This document shows, piece by piece, positions 11,561-22,291 of a stretch of 64,000 nucleotides of DNA. This DNA is from Ceratorhiza oryzae-sativae (taxonomy: Eukaryota > Basidiomycota > Agaricomycetes > Cantharellales > Ceratobasidiaceae). Within the stretch, counting starts at the first letter, position 1; each line of letters begins with the position of its first letter. The stretch spans positions 620,001 through 684,000 of the forward strand of contig JARWMV010000241.1 in NCBI GenBank assembly GCA_030998015.1, given 5' to 3'. The translations under genes were made by a program, and so were the position numbers. The notes below the pieces were generated by a model. It searched no databases. It saw only the letters and a list, made by a program, of their open reading frames with translations, and was not told the DNA's origin.

Positions 11561-12606
11561 CTAGCTTTCTGGACACGTTTCGTACATCAGGTCAGTACGT
11601 ACAGTCAGTTTGATGCCCTTCTTGACGTCTTCGCCACTATGCATCAAACGCCTCTGCTCGAATATGAGCGCCCGTCCGATTCGGGGCTCGACATCGATAA
11701 ACTTGCGTAAAGTCTGGCCAGGTTCGGCTTTACGGCGATCTGGTCCTTCAATCTTTCCCAACTTCCAGAATCGAGTTGCACCTCCCTGCAATTCCTCAGG
11801 CGAACCGTTTAGATAGAGCTGAAGCGTGTAGTAAGACACTTGTTTCCGATCCGGAGTGTAGTAGATGCCGTCGCGGTGGCTACGGAAGAATTGTCCTGCG
11901 CGGATCGATCGAAAAACGGTCAGTACATGCGTGTGCACGGAATATTTGTCCGGCCCCACTAACCTGGTCCGTATTTCAAGAATCGGAGGCGCTCGTTTAG
12001 TGCTACCAACTTCGCAGGCGGTTCGCAGGCCGTCTTGCTTTCTCGACAGTAAGTCCGATGCAAGGGTGAGTTTTTCATATATTCAATATCTTTCAGATAA
12101 GGTCGCAGTTTCTCGAGAATTTCCCCGCTCAAGGCATAGTCATCCAGCAGGATGCGGCTTGAATTGCGGTATGTCGTGTCGATGTACTGTTCGTATAGAC
12201 TAAGGTTAACTAGAAGCGCTGGAAACTGAGGGAGAGGTTAACAACGTGCCTGAAAATCTCCGCCGCCGTTGATGGCGGCAACGTCCCATTCCTTTGAAGC
12301 TTCCGCAGCGGCAACATACCTTGCACAGTCTTCGGGGGTAAACAGGTTATCTATAACCATTGCGAATCTAAAAACAAAAGAACTCCTGTTTAATCCCGTC
12401 GGGGTGACGAACAGAGACTAGGCTTGCGCTTACTCATGTTCATATTCGGGTAGACCAAGCTTGACAAAATCAAGCCGGTGGGCAACAATCGGAGGAGGTG
12501 CGTCTGGATTTTGTGGATCTACTTGAGGTGGATCTGGGATTAGTGGTGGGGACGAAGCTCCCCCGAGAAACTCAGGTAAACGAGAGCGAATTGATGCGAG
12601 AGACAT
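11561..12606 (-). CDS. 2-oxoglutarate/Fe(II) dioxygenase, prolyl-4-hydroxylase-like (downstream tandem copy)
   Basis: Members hydroxylate prolyl or other residues using 2-oxoglutarate, O2 and Fe(II). The start (12606) gives MSLASIRSRLPEF, a Pro-rich leader, then VAHRLDFVKLGLPEYEHE. Splicing leads to FAMVIDNLFTPEDCARYVAA, a typical entry to the P4Hc domain. The Fe ligands are visible: H and D in FFRSHRDGIYY and the distal H in LMHSGEDV, with the 2-oxoglutarate-binding Arg in LTVRTDLMYE. Between them YYTLQLYLNG and GGATRFW are classic P4Hc core strands. About five exons; the stop is at 11561-11563 (CPES end). No signal peptide is seen, so a cytosolic or nuclear role is more likely than collagen-type secretion. 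A TATA-like ATAAATA lies about 45 bp upstream. It lies 210 bp downstream of a close paralogue in the same orientation. Confidence 0.85.
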
Positions 12607-12815
12607 TTTAGGGGTTGGAACACGTTCGATCTTAACATTGCCGACGCTGTATTTATGCGCAACAACGTCCGACGTGGTTGGTTGTTCAAGTTGACTCGTA
12701 CATCAACGTGTCGACACAGCTTTGACACAGTGTCTCTAAAGCGGGGTCGAGCACAACACAGCATGACGGCGGAGCACAACAAAGAGTAAATAGTAAGATT
12801 GAAAGGTGGCGTTGT

Positions 12816-13849
12816 TTACTCAAAGACAATGTCGTCTTTGTCAATCATCCACTCTGTGCCTGGGCTAACTTCGTACATCAAGTCTGAACGTATAGTATAT
12901 TTTACCCCCTTTGTGACCTCCTCGCCGCTATGCCAGAGTCCATGTTGTTGAAAGACTAGCGCTCGCCCGGTTCGTGGTTGAATGTCGATGGACTGGCGCA
13001 GGATATCACCTTTGCGTGGGTCTGACGTGCCGCCGATTTTACCCATTTTCCAGAACCGGGTTGCACCGCCTTGAAGCTCTGAAGGCGAGCCATTGAGGTA
13101 CAGTTGGAGTGTATAGTAAGAGACCTCTTTTCCGTCCCGAGTGTAGTAACAACTATCGCAGTGTTTCTTGAAGTATTGGCCTGAGTAGGTGTTGTTCGCC
13201 AAGAGCTATTATAGAACCGCGAGCGCTTACCTGGGACGTACTGTAGGAATTTGAGTTGTTCGTTTAGTCTAGATAGGCGTGCAGGTGGGTCCTGTGAATA
13301 GCTGATGTCATGTGCATACTGGCTGTGATGAGGCGACTTGTCGAGGTGCTCGATATCAGCTAGGTATGGGCGAAGCTTATCCAGTATCTCTTTTGCGAGT
13401 TCAGGCGTATCTACGATAATTCGGCCCGAGTTGCGGTATCGAGTGTTCACGAACTGGATCCACGGCTTGATTAGCCTAGAGCCGAGGTAAACGGCATGCG
13501 ACGAACCTGGTGTCCTGGTTTCCCGCCACTAACAGCTGCTGCTTCCCATTCCTTCTCAACTCGAGCGATTTCGAGGTATCGTGCGCAATCCTCAGGCGTG
13601 AATAGGTTGTCGATGACTAAAGCAAACCTAAATGGCACTGTGTGAGGATGTGTTCCACGTGAATAATATATCGGCCGACTTGTGCTTGTACTCGGGCAAT
13701 CCTAGTTTAACAAAGTTTAAACGATGCACCGCAATTGGAGCCGGTATGCCCGGGGTGTTTGCGTCGGCGACAGGTGGCTCTGGTATAAAGGCTGGCTCGG
13801 GCATCGGCTGGGTAGCCGATATTGAAGAAATAGGGGGTTCGGTCGCCAT
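12816..13849 (-). CDS. 2-oxoglutarate/Fe(II) dioxygenase, prolyl-4-hydroxylase-like (upstream tandem copy)
   Basis: This is a close paralogue of the gene at 11561-12606. It starts MATEPPISSISATQPMPEPA, followed by the shared VHRLNFVKLGLPEYKHK and, after splicing, FALVIDNLFTPEDCARY. Fe ligands: H and D in YFKKHCDSCYYT (H-C-D in place of H-R-D) and the distal H in LWHSGEEV. The 2-oxoglutarate Arg is in YTIRSDLMYE. Core strands YYTLQLYLNG and GGATRFW are identical to the sister copy. It carries a short C-terminal extension (EWMIDKDDIVFE) that the sister lacks. Intron positions match between copies where checked (after the E/K of the LPEY block, and before the QFF/QYF block), so the pair arose by tandem gene duplication, not retroposition. 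Both copies look functional. Confidence 0.85.
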
Positions 13850-14329
13850 TGCCCGCGAGCGCAGAGAGACGAAAATTCCGATCGTGTGCTGTGCCAGACC
13901 GAGCTGAACAGGATTTTTTCAGCACGAGCGTATAAATCAGACACAGTGCATTTGAATATGTTAAACTTATATATATCAAACGCAGATTATTCTGCGCAAA
14001 GTGGACACAGCAAGCAGCAGGCGAAAGCGGCTGAATAGACGGGATCGAGGCGTATGAAAGTTGGGATTAAGCGCCGATCTACAGGGTCTGATTAGATAAG
14101 AAGAGATCGTGACTACGTGTCATTAGGACCATTGACCACGCGTTGACATCCGTCGCCTACATCCGCCTCGCAACCTATTCCAATCGCCCAACGGTAAAAG
14201 GGTGCGCCTGCTATCCGAATTCTGTACGCTTGACGCGCACCACCACCACCTCCAGTGAGCCCAGCCCCCTCTCCGCTCCCGACGACTGGCCGCTCACAAC
14301 CACCACAGCACCAACCGCCATCCACCTCA
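13850..14329. other. Divergent promoter region between the P4H-like pair and SURF4
   Basis: 480 bp separating divergent start codons. It contains a CACCACCACC-type stretch just upstream of the SURF4 start and no further open frame of interest. An in-frame Met at 14255 would extend SURF4 by 25 residues. Confidence 0.5.
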
Positions 14330-15467
14330 ATGTCTAACCGAATCAACATAAACCGCCCTGCACCGGGCCCATCATATATGCCTGACACCTCGTTGAACTC
14401 GAGCAGGCAACAACACGATGGCGATGCAATTGGGCAAGTTCGCGAGGTTGCCAGCAAGATCGAAGATATGGTCGATGTCTACTCCCAGCCCCTGCGCCCG
14501 CATCTCGCGTCGATAGGTCGCTTTTTGATTGTTGTGACTTTCCTCGAGGATGCGCTGAGAATCATGACCCAATGGAGTGATCAAGTCTGGTACTTGCAAA
14601 AGTGAGTTGGTGTGAGCCTGTATCGGAGTTGCTCCAGTGCTTATTCTGCTTCATAGGCACCGTGGTTTCCCCTGGGGCATTAGCCATTTCTTCCTCATCT
14701 TTAACATCCTCGTACGTGGCATGCGGTGCTGGTGCGGTTGGATTTGCTAAAAATAGGCTGTGCAGACAATGCTTGCTGGATCTGGTGCAATTATTGCGAG
14801 GCGCTACTCCGAAATCGCGGTTGCAGGTCTGCTCGGTGTGGTGATTATCCAGGGGTTCGGCTATGGTCTCATTTTCGACCTCAACTTTTTCCTTCGCAAC
14901 CTGTCTGTTGTCGGTGGCCTCATCATGGTCTTCTCCGACACTATGCAGAGCTCCAAAAAGCGCTTTGCTGGTCTCCCCTCGCTCAGCGAAAATGATCGTC
15001 GCATGTAGTAAGTGTAGCTTGTCTATTTTCTTGCCGAGACATATGATCAACTATGCTTCTTTTGTAGCTTCCAACTCGTCGGTCGCGTGCTCTTGATCTT
15101 CCTTTTCATTGGATTTGTGCTCAACGGCGAGTGGTCGATCGCTCGTGCGTTTGTCTCGGTTGTTGGGCTCGCCGCGTGCGGAATGGTGGCGGTCGGCTTC
15201 AAGGCCAAATGGTCGGCAGCATTCCTGGTTATCCTTCTTAGCGTTTTCAATGTTTTTATCAACAACTGGTGGAGCGTTCACTCGGCGCACCCTCAGCGCG
15301 ACTTCTTGAAGTACGATTTCTTCCAAACTTTGTCTATTGTTGGAGGCCTTTTGCTATTGGTAAATATGGGTCCTGGTACGTCATTTGCTTGCCAACGGTA
15401 CAACCCTTACTCAAAATCGCTCTCTCCAGGTGGAATGTCGATCGACGAGAAGAAAAAGAATTATTAA
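14330..15467 (+). CDS. ERV29: SURF4/Erv29-family ER cargo receptor
   Basis: Erv29/SURF4 is a multispanning COPII cargo receptor that packages soluble secretory proteins at the ER. The protein starts MSNRININRPAPGPS, then has the family motif EDMVDVYSQPLRPHLASIGR followed by FLIVVTFLEDALRIMTQW. Hydrophobic segments follow (GISHFFLIFNILTMLAGSGA, GLLGVVIIQGFGYGLIFDL, LLIFLFIGFVLNGEWS, AFLVILLSVFNVFINNWW). HRDFLKYDFFQT-like text is present as HPQRDFLKYDFFQTLSIVGG. The C-terminus is EKKKNY, so the last four residues (KKNY) are a KKXX ER-retrieval signal. Four introns are read, the last (15376-15429) being 54 nt and open in frame. Start 14330 is preferred; 14255 is an in-frame alternative. Confidence 0.92.
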
Positions 15468-15665
15468 ACTTGATAGTTGCATGATTCGTTGCCGCTCTGT
15501 ATAGTTGATCAAAATGCATATTTGGATTTTCGCATCACGAGGTAGAGCGACGAGTATCGGATAACATTACTATATGATTTTACAAGAAATACATCGTATC
15601 GACGGGTATACGTAATCGGGTTCGACTCGCGCGAGCGCGCTACTTGTGGACAGTGATGTGATTGC

Positions 15666-16263
15666 CTAGTCTGGCGCTGAAGCTAATGTGCTGGGGTAGG
15701 TCGTGAGCATACTAATTATCCAGTCAGGTTCGAGAATACCAACACGGCCATTGATGTGCATGTACAAGAACTTGGGAATGATGGGAATGCTTTTATGATC
15801 TAATATACTGGGTGTAAGTACTGGTGCGTCTGGCTTGTCAATGAGCGATACGTACAGCGGAAGGTGAAGGGCATCGTACGGTGGTTGTGGTTGAGTGAGG
15901 CGTTGCTTCGGTGCCAAGAGCATGCTGCACCGCCTCCCACGTGTCGAAATAAGCGCCATGATCGACGCTCTGTGGCGCAGCGCATCTGTGAACCACTCAC
16001 GTCGTCTTGGAGCCCAGTCTTACTATGGGTGTGTCTATCCTATCCCGATTTCAATATAATGGTAGAAACCAAGATAGTATCCCTATTTCCAAGTACATTT
16101 GCTCAGCGTCCCCCCACAGGAATATCCGCTCAAACCCCCAATAGGGTATGAAAGCGTACACGGTCCGAGAGCCTTTGAACAACTCAATATGTTGCTTGCT
16201 ACTCTTATACTTCCAAGGCCTTCCTACCGTCCGAGGCACGCGGAATATTCGGATAAACTCCAA
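15666..16263 (-). other. Coding-like minus-strand stretch, possible gene remnant
   Basis: Two minus-strand frames look protein-like: 16051-16263 (VGRPWKYKSSKQHIELFKGS, YAFIPYWGFERIFLWGDAEQ) and 15666-15890 (PPYDALHLPLYVSLIDKPD, KFLYMHINGRVGILEPDWI) ending at a stop at 15666. The segment between them (FDTWEAVQHALGTEAT) is in yet another frame. The first part faintly resembles a cytochrome P450 N-terminal region, but no heme-ligand or ExxR motif is present, so I do not assign it. It may be a real intron-rich gene I could not splice, or a decayed one. Confidence 0.3.
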
Positions 16264-16409
16264 GAAGCAAGTCCTTCCTTGCCTAATGGACTAGCACTGT
16301 GCTTTACCTCCGTTCTTTCATGCAAGACAGCGCGTTCGGCCGGGCCCAGCAAACGCAAGCCTCATATGTCGGGAAAATACCTGCAAATTCAGCTCCGCGC
16401 CGAAAGACG

Positions 16410-16416
16410 TATAAAA
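16410..16416 (+). promoter_or_regulatory. TATA box of the GH27 gene
   Basis: TATAAAA (in ACGTATAAAACGAG) lies 73 bp upstream of the start codon at 16489, a usual distance for an inducible fungal hydrolase gene. Confidence 0.55.
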
Positions 16417-16488
16417 CGAGACGTCAGCGAGCATGGAAGGATTCCCCAGAGACAGCCTGGGCTCGTACTTCTTAGTTCTCGCCTCAAA

Positions 16489-18821
16489 ATGCTCGCTTCG
16501 CTTCTGGGGGTTGCCACATTAAGCAGTCTCTCGGTCCATGCCTTGGATGTTGGTGTCGCCAAGCTACCTGTTCTAGGCTATAATAGTATGTTGTGCTTTT
16601 GTTGATCCCAAGCCTAGGGACTAAGTTTGTCACCGCGAACAGCCTGGAACTTCTATCAGTGCAATATCAATGAGCAACTTATTGTTGAGACCGCCCAACT
16701 CATGAAAAAACTCGGACTACAGGCAGCCGGTTACAACTATGTAAACTTGGACGATTGTTGGTCTCTTAAGAATCGAAGCTCGACCGGTGCCTTGGTTGCT
16801 GGTAAGTCGAACCTCGGTTCCAACGAGCAACCAAAAAGCCCCCGAGGCGCCAAAGATTGACGGATTTGTGCGCGTTGGGTAGATCCTGTCAAGTTCCCCA
16901 GTGGCATCAAGAACCTGACCACAACGCTGCACAACATGGGCTTCAAAGCGGGTATCTACAGCGACTCCGGATGGTTCACATGTGGGGTGAGCGGACATTC
17001 TTTCACGCTCATCCCTCACATGATCCTGGTTATTCATTCCAAAGTCGCATCTACTCCTAGGGATTCCCTGGATCCTACTCGAACGAACTAAAGTCAGCTA
17101 TATTTACATAAGCACCTTAGTCTTGATGTCTCATGATGGGTCGTGGCACGCATATAGGGACGCACAAACCTTCTCAGACTGGGGTATTGACTATCTCAAG
17201 TACGACAACTGCGCGAGTACGTTGTCTGGTTCGAAATTGACCCACACCGCCGATCAATGTTGATTTTATTCTTCAGTTCCTTATGACAGCATCACCCGTC
17301 AAGGGGTCATTGGACGTGAGTTCCTTGACACCCCCAACCTGACTTTGAATCTAAACTCTTCATGATCACCGCCCCACATGGACGAACGCTTAGGCTACAC
17401 CCCCATGCGAGATGCCATCATTTCTGTTGCAAAAAAGGCAAAGAAGTTACCAATAGTCTTTTCCCTGTGCGAGTGGGGTTGGGATCAGGTCTGGCTCTGG
17501 GGCAAGGAAGTCGGACAAAGTTGGAGGGTAGGCATCACACCACGTTTTCAAGATGTTCCATGATCCAGCTCACTCCCTTTACCTTGTGTAGACAACCGGC
17601 GATATTGGTACGTGATTCTGTAAACAGGGGCAATCCAGCGGGCAATAACCTTGGATCGGTGCCGCCTCGGTCTAGCCCCTACTTGGGAGAGTTTGGCCCA
17701 CATTATCAATTTGTGAGCCCCTCGTGTGGTTCATGCGCGATGAGCCCAGCCCTAATAAGACCCCCCAAGTAACTCCTTTATCACATCCTCGACTGGATAT
17801 TATGGGCGAAATGATCTAGATATGGTTAGCACTGATCTACACACCCACCGGGGCTACCCATAGCTGACCCTTTTGCTGCTTCGTCTTCCTCGACATGTAA
17901 AGCTTCAAATGTAAGATAGCTCATTCGGTCAGTTCCGCATAAAATTTCTAACCGTCGGCTGGGCTGAACACAGTGGGAACGGCAATCTCACTTACGAAGA
18001 AAAGAAATCGCACTGGACAGCATGGGCCCTTATGAAGTCTCCATTGTTCATCGGCACGAATGTGGGATTTCGCAGTTTTCCCACCTAGGCCAAACAGAAT
18101 ATGGTACTGAAACGCAGATACCTATTGTAGCTTTCGGCTATCACGCCCGACACGTTGAGCATCCTGACCAACCGTGAGATTCTCGCAATCAACCAGGATC
18201 CAGTTTATGGGGAAAGTATCTCGCCGTTCAGGTGGGGCGTCAACGTATGTCGAGTATTTTGGGATTCAGCCACATTTTTGACGTCTCGTTCACGTATAGC
18301 CGGACTGGAGTTTTAATGCCACACACCCGGCTCAGTACTGGTCTGGACGCAGCGAGAATGGCACGGGTAAGGGTGTGTTCAACGTGTGAGTGATGGGCTG
18401 ACTGAATTGCACTGATATTTTCAGTGATCATGATGGTATCGTCTTCGAAACCTTGGGCAATTTGGCAGGTTATACTGATCCCCGTGTTCTAGCTCAACAC
18501 GCTCGATCACCCAGAGACCATGTCATTCAATCTTACAGAGACCCCCTGGCTTCGTGCCGGGCGCAAGTATTCTATTCGGGTGAGTGGCAACGAGAGTCGC
18601 ATGTCTCGAGTGCGACACTGACTAGAGATGCGATTTCTTAGGATCTCTGGTCTCACACGAACAATGGTACCGCGGTTCGGAACATCACGCGCACAGTTCC
18701 TGCGCATGGTGTACTCGCTCTGCTCCTTAAGGATGCTGGTGATGAGCCGGCTGGACTCTACCCGGAGTGTAGCGTTTGGTGGCAATGTACAGACAGGAAT
18801 GGAACTCGGGTAGGTGGCTAA
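16489..18821 (+). CDS. Secreted alpha-galactosidase, glycoside hydrolase family 27
   Basis: The enzyme cleaves terminal alpha-1,6-galactose from raffinose-type sugars and galactomannan. The signal peptide is [18 protein letters not shown]. Spliced text follows the GH27 fold: [49 protein letters not shown], then [11 protein letters not shown] with the nucleophile Asp, [40 protein letters not shown], and [10 protein letters not shown] with the acid/base Asp. After this come [28 protein letters not shown] and ILAINQDP, and a C-terminal beta-sandwich ending [11 protein letters not shown]. Many short introns are needed, including 8-nt and 11-nt micro-exons; with them the frame is intact throughout. 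A putative missing acceptor near 17370 was resolved by using the AG at 17391-17392, giving GRYTPM. The gene ends 59 bp from the convergent DapA-like gene. Confidence 0.92.
17903..17910 (+). other. 8-nt micro-exon of the GH27 gene
   Basis: CTTCAAAT sits between an AG (17901-17902) and GTAAGA. Joined to the GRNDLDM exon and to the next exon it yields DMLQIGNGNLTY, the expected GH27 sequence. Without it the frame is lost. Confidence 0.65.
18425..18435 (+). other. 11-nt micro-exon of the GH27 gene
   Basis: TGATCATGATG lies between TTTTCAG and GTATCG. It joins SENGT to LNTLDHPE as [17 protein letters not shown], in frame with both neighbours. The flanking introns are about 60 nt each, the usual size here. 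Confidence 0.65.
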
Positions 18822-18880
18822 GATGTGCCGAAATTGGAATTGTATCGTGTAACTTTCTACATGTATGGTTCCTTTCAATG

Positions 18881-20157
18881 TCACTTTTCGTGATCTATCA
18901 AATGAGCTACCCAAGAGACGGCCCTTGTCTTTTGCTCATCGGTAATTGGAATGAATGGGCGGCGAGATTCACCTCCGTAGCCAAAGTAATGCTCACAAGC
19001 GTACTAAACCGGACTAAGTCAGGGAGACCTCCAGAACTGAATGTTATACTCACTCGCGTGCCACCAATCCCGCCCTTGAGCTCAATATCGCCAGCCTTGG
19101 TTAAGGCCCTTTGCGCCTCTCGGGCTTGTTCTAAATCGCCCTTTTGGTACAGTTCGAACACCCGGACGCATGCCTTGGGCGCAACATTGGCGAGCCCAGT
19201 GATAGCTCCAGAGATCCCTGAACCAGCAAGCCCATGAAAAATCGTCTCTGCAAGACCCATGTAGATCGCAAATTCATCCTGAGAATAGGCCGCTGCCAAT
19301 CGAGCAGCTTTGCCCATGTTCCCACACGAAAGCTTGACCCCGACAATCTTCGGATGTTTGGCGAGCTTAGCGATCAGAGCCACATCTAGATCGATGCCGT
19401 TGGCTGTCATGGAGGGGTTGAAATTAGCTAAATTAATCCGGTATTTAAAATGCGGATTTCGCACCTGCACCAGCACCCGGGAAGTTGTATACGAGAATTG
19501 GGATGGGCGACGCCTCTGCAACCTATGTCTTTTTAGAGCGATTACGGCATAAATTTAGAGTATGCATGAACAAACCTCTGTGAAGAACCTCTCCAAAGAA
19601 TCGTCGGACATCGAACTCTTGAAGTATCCTGGCGAGATGACCATCGCATAGGCCGCACCGGCCTCGGCGGCCTCTTTGGTGATCTCGATCGTTTCCCAAG
19701 TTGAGGAAACTCCAGTCCCAGCGATCAACGGCATGTTCTTAGCACCTGCAGCATCCATCGCCGCCCGGTGGGTCTTGATCACTGCCACCCTCTCTTCCCG
19801 AGACAGATGCGAAGGTTCCCCTGAATGGGCGACACTTAGAGGTTAGGGAATGAGACTGATGCATGCACACGGACGAACCTGTCGTTCCGTTTACGACGAG
19901 GCCGTGGACACCGCTCTTGACGAGTCTTCGCCCCGAACAAGCGTAAATTTAGGTTACGGCCGATCGCAATGTCATCCGAGCGAGCCCACCTCTGAACATG
20001 CTTTGCGATTGTCTCATGATCGATTTCTTGCTTTTCACCGCCCTTGAAAAAACAGAGTGTTGGAACGTAAATCCCTATAGAAAGTAGCGGCCATCTGAGT
20101 CGATCAAACCTACAGGATTGGGGTAGGCATACCTGCTGGGGGGCTCGTGCGGGTCAT
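18881..20157 (-). CDS. DapA-family class I aldolase/lyase (dihydrodipicolinate synthase-like)
   Basis: The family forms or breaks C-C bonds of pyruvate through a Lys Schiff base; fungal members usually act in sugar-acid or hydroxyproline catabolism instead of lysine synthesis. The model starts MTRTSPPAGIYVPTLCFFKG, continues SGVHGLVVNGTTGEPSHLS (the GTTGE pyruvate-carboxylate motif), then LIAGTGVSSTWETIEITKEA, AGAAYAMVISPGYF with the catalytic-triad Tyr, and KIVGVKLSCGNMGK with the Schiff-base Lys. After GGIGGTR the last exon begins YACEHYFGYGGESRRPF and ends HLIDHEK at 18881. Six exons are read. A TATA-like CATAAAA (minus strand, about 20220-20226) lies about 65 bp upstream of the start. Substrate cannot be told from sequence; 2-keto-3-deoxy acid aldolase and 4-hydroxy-2-oxoglutarate aldolase are both possible. 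Confidence 0.87.
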
Positions 20158-20449
20158 GCTGTCGATCAGGGGGAGTAGAGTGATGGGGTTCCGAACGTGA
20201 AGAGACCGAATATGCCGTGGTTTTATGGGCGACTAGAACAGATTGTTAGTCATTCGGCCCGCGTACCGATGATGGCAAACCGTCGCGAAGAGTTCTTTCG
20301 GCTGGTAGCCGCTCACGTGCAGCGATAAGTCTCAGTGATTGAGAATATATGCAATCTCAACTTTAACTATTGAATCAAAGTACAATCTTTCACGAATGTT
20401 GGGAATACTTTTAAGTCAATTAAATGCATATTCTTCATAGCGGCAAAGA

Positions 20450-21298
20450 CTAAGGCATTCGGAACATAGTAACCCCAGCTCGGTCGGTATCAACATCAGC
20501 CTTGACTGCCTTGGAATTATGGCTCCGCACTGCTCCGGCAAGGACCAATTCCAACCCGTCTCGCACAACTCTCTTCTTAAACTCGTTGTTCTCTTCCGGC
20601 TCGTCCGTCCTCTTTTCGACTTTCTCGGGCACGACTACACGATCCCAGTCCACGCACAAGCTTAGATATTCAAAAAGGCAGGTCACTATGCCTTTAAAAG
20701 CCTCGCCATCCACGCCGCCCTGTTCTTTCCCAATTGTATGCAAATGCCTGAGCGTGAGGGTGTCCCAAGCGACAAGCGGCGTACTCCCATGGGCAGAAGC
20801 AGCGGGCAAGACAAGTGCGGGGCAGCCATTTAATAGGTGATAGTTCATCACCGACTCACCAGGCCGGGCAGAAGTCGTCCAAAGTTTACGGTGGGGAGAC
20901 AGCCCAAGTACAACAACAAGGATGCGACGCGGAGCAGGCGCTACAGCTGGCAGAGAGCTTGTAGAAAGGGCAGGTGAAGGCTGGGCCGATGGAGGCTTTG
21001 ACCCAGACTTGCCATCTGCCGAAGGTGCTGGGGAAACTGGCCGATGGAGATAGGACGAGAACTTGTGCCCCAATTCCGAAGCCAATTCCGTAGCTCTGAG
21101 CATTGGGGATTTTGAAGGGGGAGGAGGGGTGAGGGCTCCATCCTTGGTAGGTTCTGGTGTATCCGCTGCTGGGGGTGGGACTGGTGGGGGATCTTCGCAC
21201 AGTTTGATGATAGACGCGCTCTCGGCAAGCAGCGTTTCGGCAATCCGGTAGTCCCCCGCCAGGAATGGACCATGGCAAAACACAACGTCAGGCTTCAT
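20450..21298 (-). CDS. Conserved-looking hypothetical protein, single exon
   Basis: An uninterrupted 282-codon frame starting MKPDVVFCHGPFLAGDYRI and ending DRAGVTMFRMP. The middle (about residues 35-120) is a Pro/Ser-rich low-complexity linker. The following half looks globular: RRILVVVLGLSPHRKLWTT, MNYHLLNGCPALVLPAA, TPLVAWDTLTLRHLHTIG and VTCLFEYLSLCVDWDRVVVP. No catalytic motif, membrane segment or signal peptide is seen. I do not recognise a named family. The start is 111 bp from the stop of the next minus-strand gene; a fusion of the two by splicing was considered but no donor in the upstream gene's last exon supports it. Confidence 0.7.
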   Translation of the reverse strand: MKPDVVFCHGPFLAGDYRIAETLLAESASIIKLCEDPPPVPPPAADTPEPTKDGALTPPPPSKSPMLRATELASELGHKFSSYLHRPVSPAPSADGKSGSKPPSAQPSPALSTSSLPAVAPAPRRILVVVLGLSPHRKLWTTSARPGESVMNYHLLNGCPALVLPAASAHGSTPLVAWDTLTLRHLHTIGKEQGGVDGEAFKGIVTCLFEYLSLCVDWDRVVVPEKVEKRTDEPEENNEFKKRVVRDGLELVLAGAVRSHNSKAVKADVDTDRAGVTMFRMP

Positions 21299-21409
21299 CG
21301 ACCTCGGGATTATGGGCCTGCGGCTAGATGCAAATAGGTACGGGCTAAACCAACCCTAGCGATTAACGTTTGGATCAGCGAACTTTCCCCGGCGTCTGAA
21401 GCAGGAATA

Positions 21410-22291
21410 TCAGTGATCCGCGCTGACCTTTTCGACACTCAGATAATCCTTCACATTCGAAAACAGGTCTCCATCCGTATGCACTGTTCCGCTTCGGAAG
21501 AATCCTAGAGCCGCGTCGGACATAGTATGTTTGAATTTGAGTGTGATAAGAATAGTCTTCACTGACGTCGTTTCGAGGCGTGCCGAGTGTACCGGAATGA
21601 TGGCTTTTGCAGTCTTATCCGCGATCAAATCGTCCGCAAGCTGTGTGGTGATGTTTGACAAATTCGATAGCAAAAGCCATTAGAAGTTGGTGCGTACCTT
21701 GCCTCCAAGATCATATGCAACCACGGTTCCAATCTCGACCGCGATCGTATCACCCAGGCTTGATACCGCGGTATCTGCTATTGGGCCCATCACGGGGGCA
21801 GCAACAGCAGCCGTTCCTCCCTGATGGAATATAGAAAGCTAGAACCAGTGTGCCAAAGAATTGCTTACTGTTGCTGCGATGACCGTATGTACCTGTTTGA
21901 GTTTTCTATATTATGACGTGTTATCGGGTGAAGACATTTTGGACCTACGACAAGATCTCTAAATCGAATGCACGGGAGCAATAAGGGCGAAGAGTCGCCC
22001 CACTAACGTAGTAGCCCATATCCAACAGCCAGGTATAGCTAGGATAAAATAGGGCACATACCGGAGATAAACAAATAACCGACGTACTTGTTGCTTTCAA
22101 CGTCTCGTAAGAGCTCATGACCATACGGCCTGTCATGGACTAAATCCGTACTAGTCAATCTTGGTGGCCGAAAGGCGGAAGCTACTTACCCCAACTAGTT
22201 TCCTTACGACCCATGGCGCCTCATTCTCTTTTTCTGCCTCGGCTACCGTTGACGGGTTGACGGGTTGTAGGGCTGTCTGGGTCTGGGGCAT
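21410..22291 (-). CDS. Hypothetical small protein with Ala/Gly-rich hydrophobic segment
   Basis: The model starts MPQTQTALQPVNPSTVAEAE and, with five or six short introns, continues WVVRKLVG, SMTGRMVMSSYETLKAT, a hydrophobic stretch (WATTLVGRLFALIAP), KLKQVHTVIAAT, GGTAAVAAPVMGPIADTA, VGTVVAYDLGGK-like text (read as IGTVVAYDLGGK) and LADDLIADKTAKAIIPVHS, ending EKVSADH at 21410. The Gly/Ala-rich part could be a membrane hairpin or glycine-zipper. No family is recognised. Exon 2-4 boundaries are uncertain; the last two exons are firm because both open frames join cleanly at good splice sites. Confidence 0.55.

Larger units (their letters stand above)
15468..16488. other. Spacer between SURF4 and the GH27 gene
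   Basis: About 1 kb. It contains the minus-strand coding-like stretch described separately and, at its right end, the GH27 promoter. Nothing else is apparent. Confidence 0.4.

Noticed and set aside
17315..17392. Apparent missing splice acceptor in the GH27 gene
   Set aside because: Using the AG at 17391-17392 gives a 78-nt intron and the expected GRYTPM sequence, so no lesion is needed.
18907..19521. Read-through open frame suggesting a longer DapA-like last exon
   Set aside because: A GTGAGT donor after GGIGGTR and a TTTAG acceptor join to YACEHYFGYGGE, the known family ending; the read-through residues have no family match.
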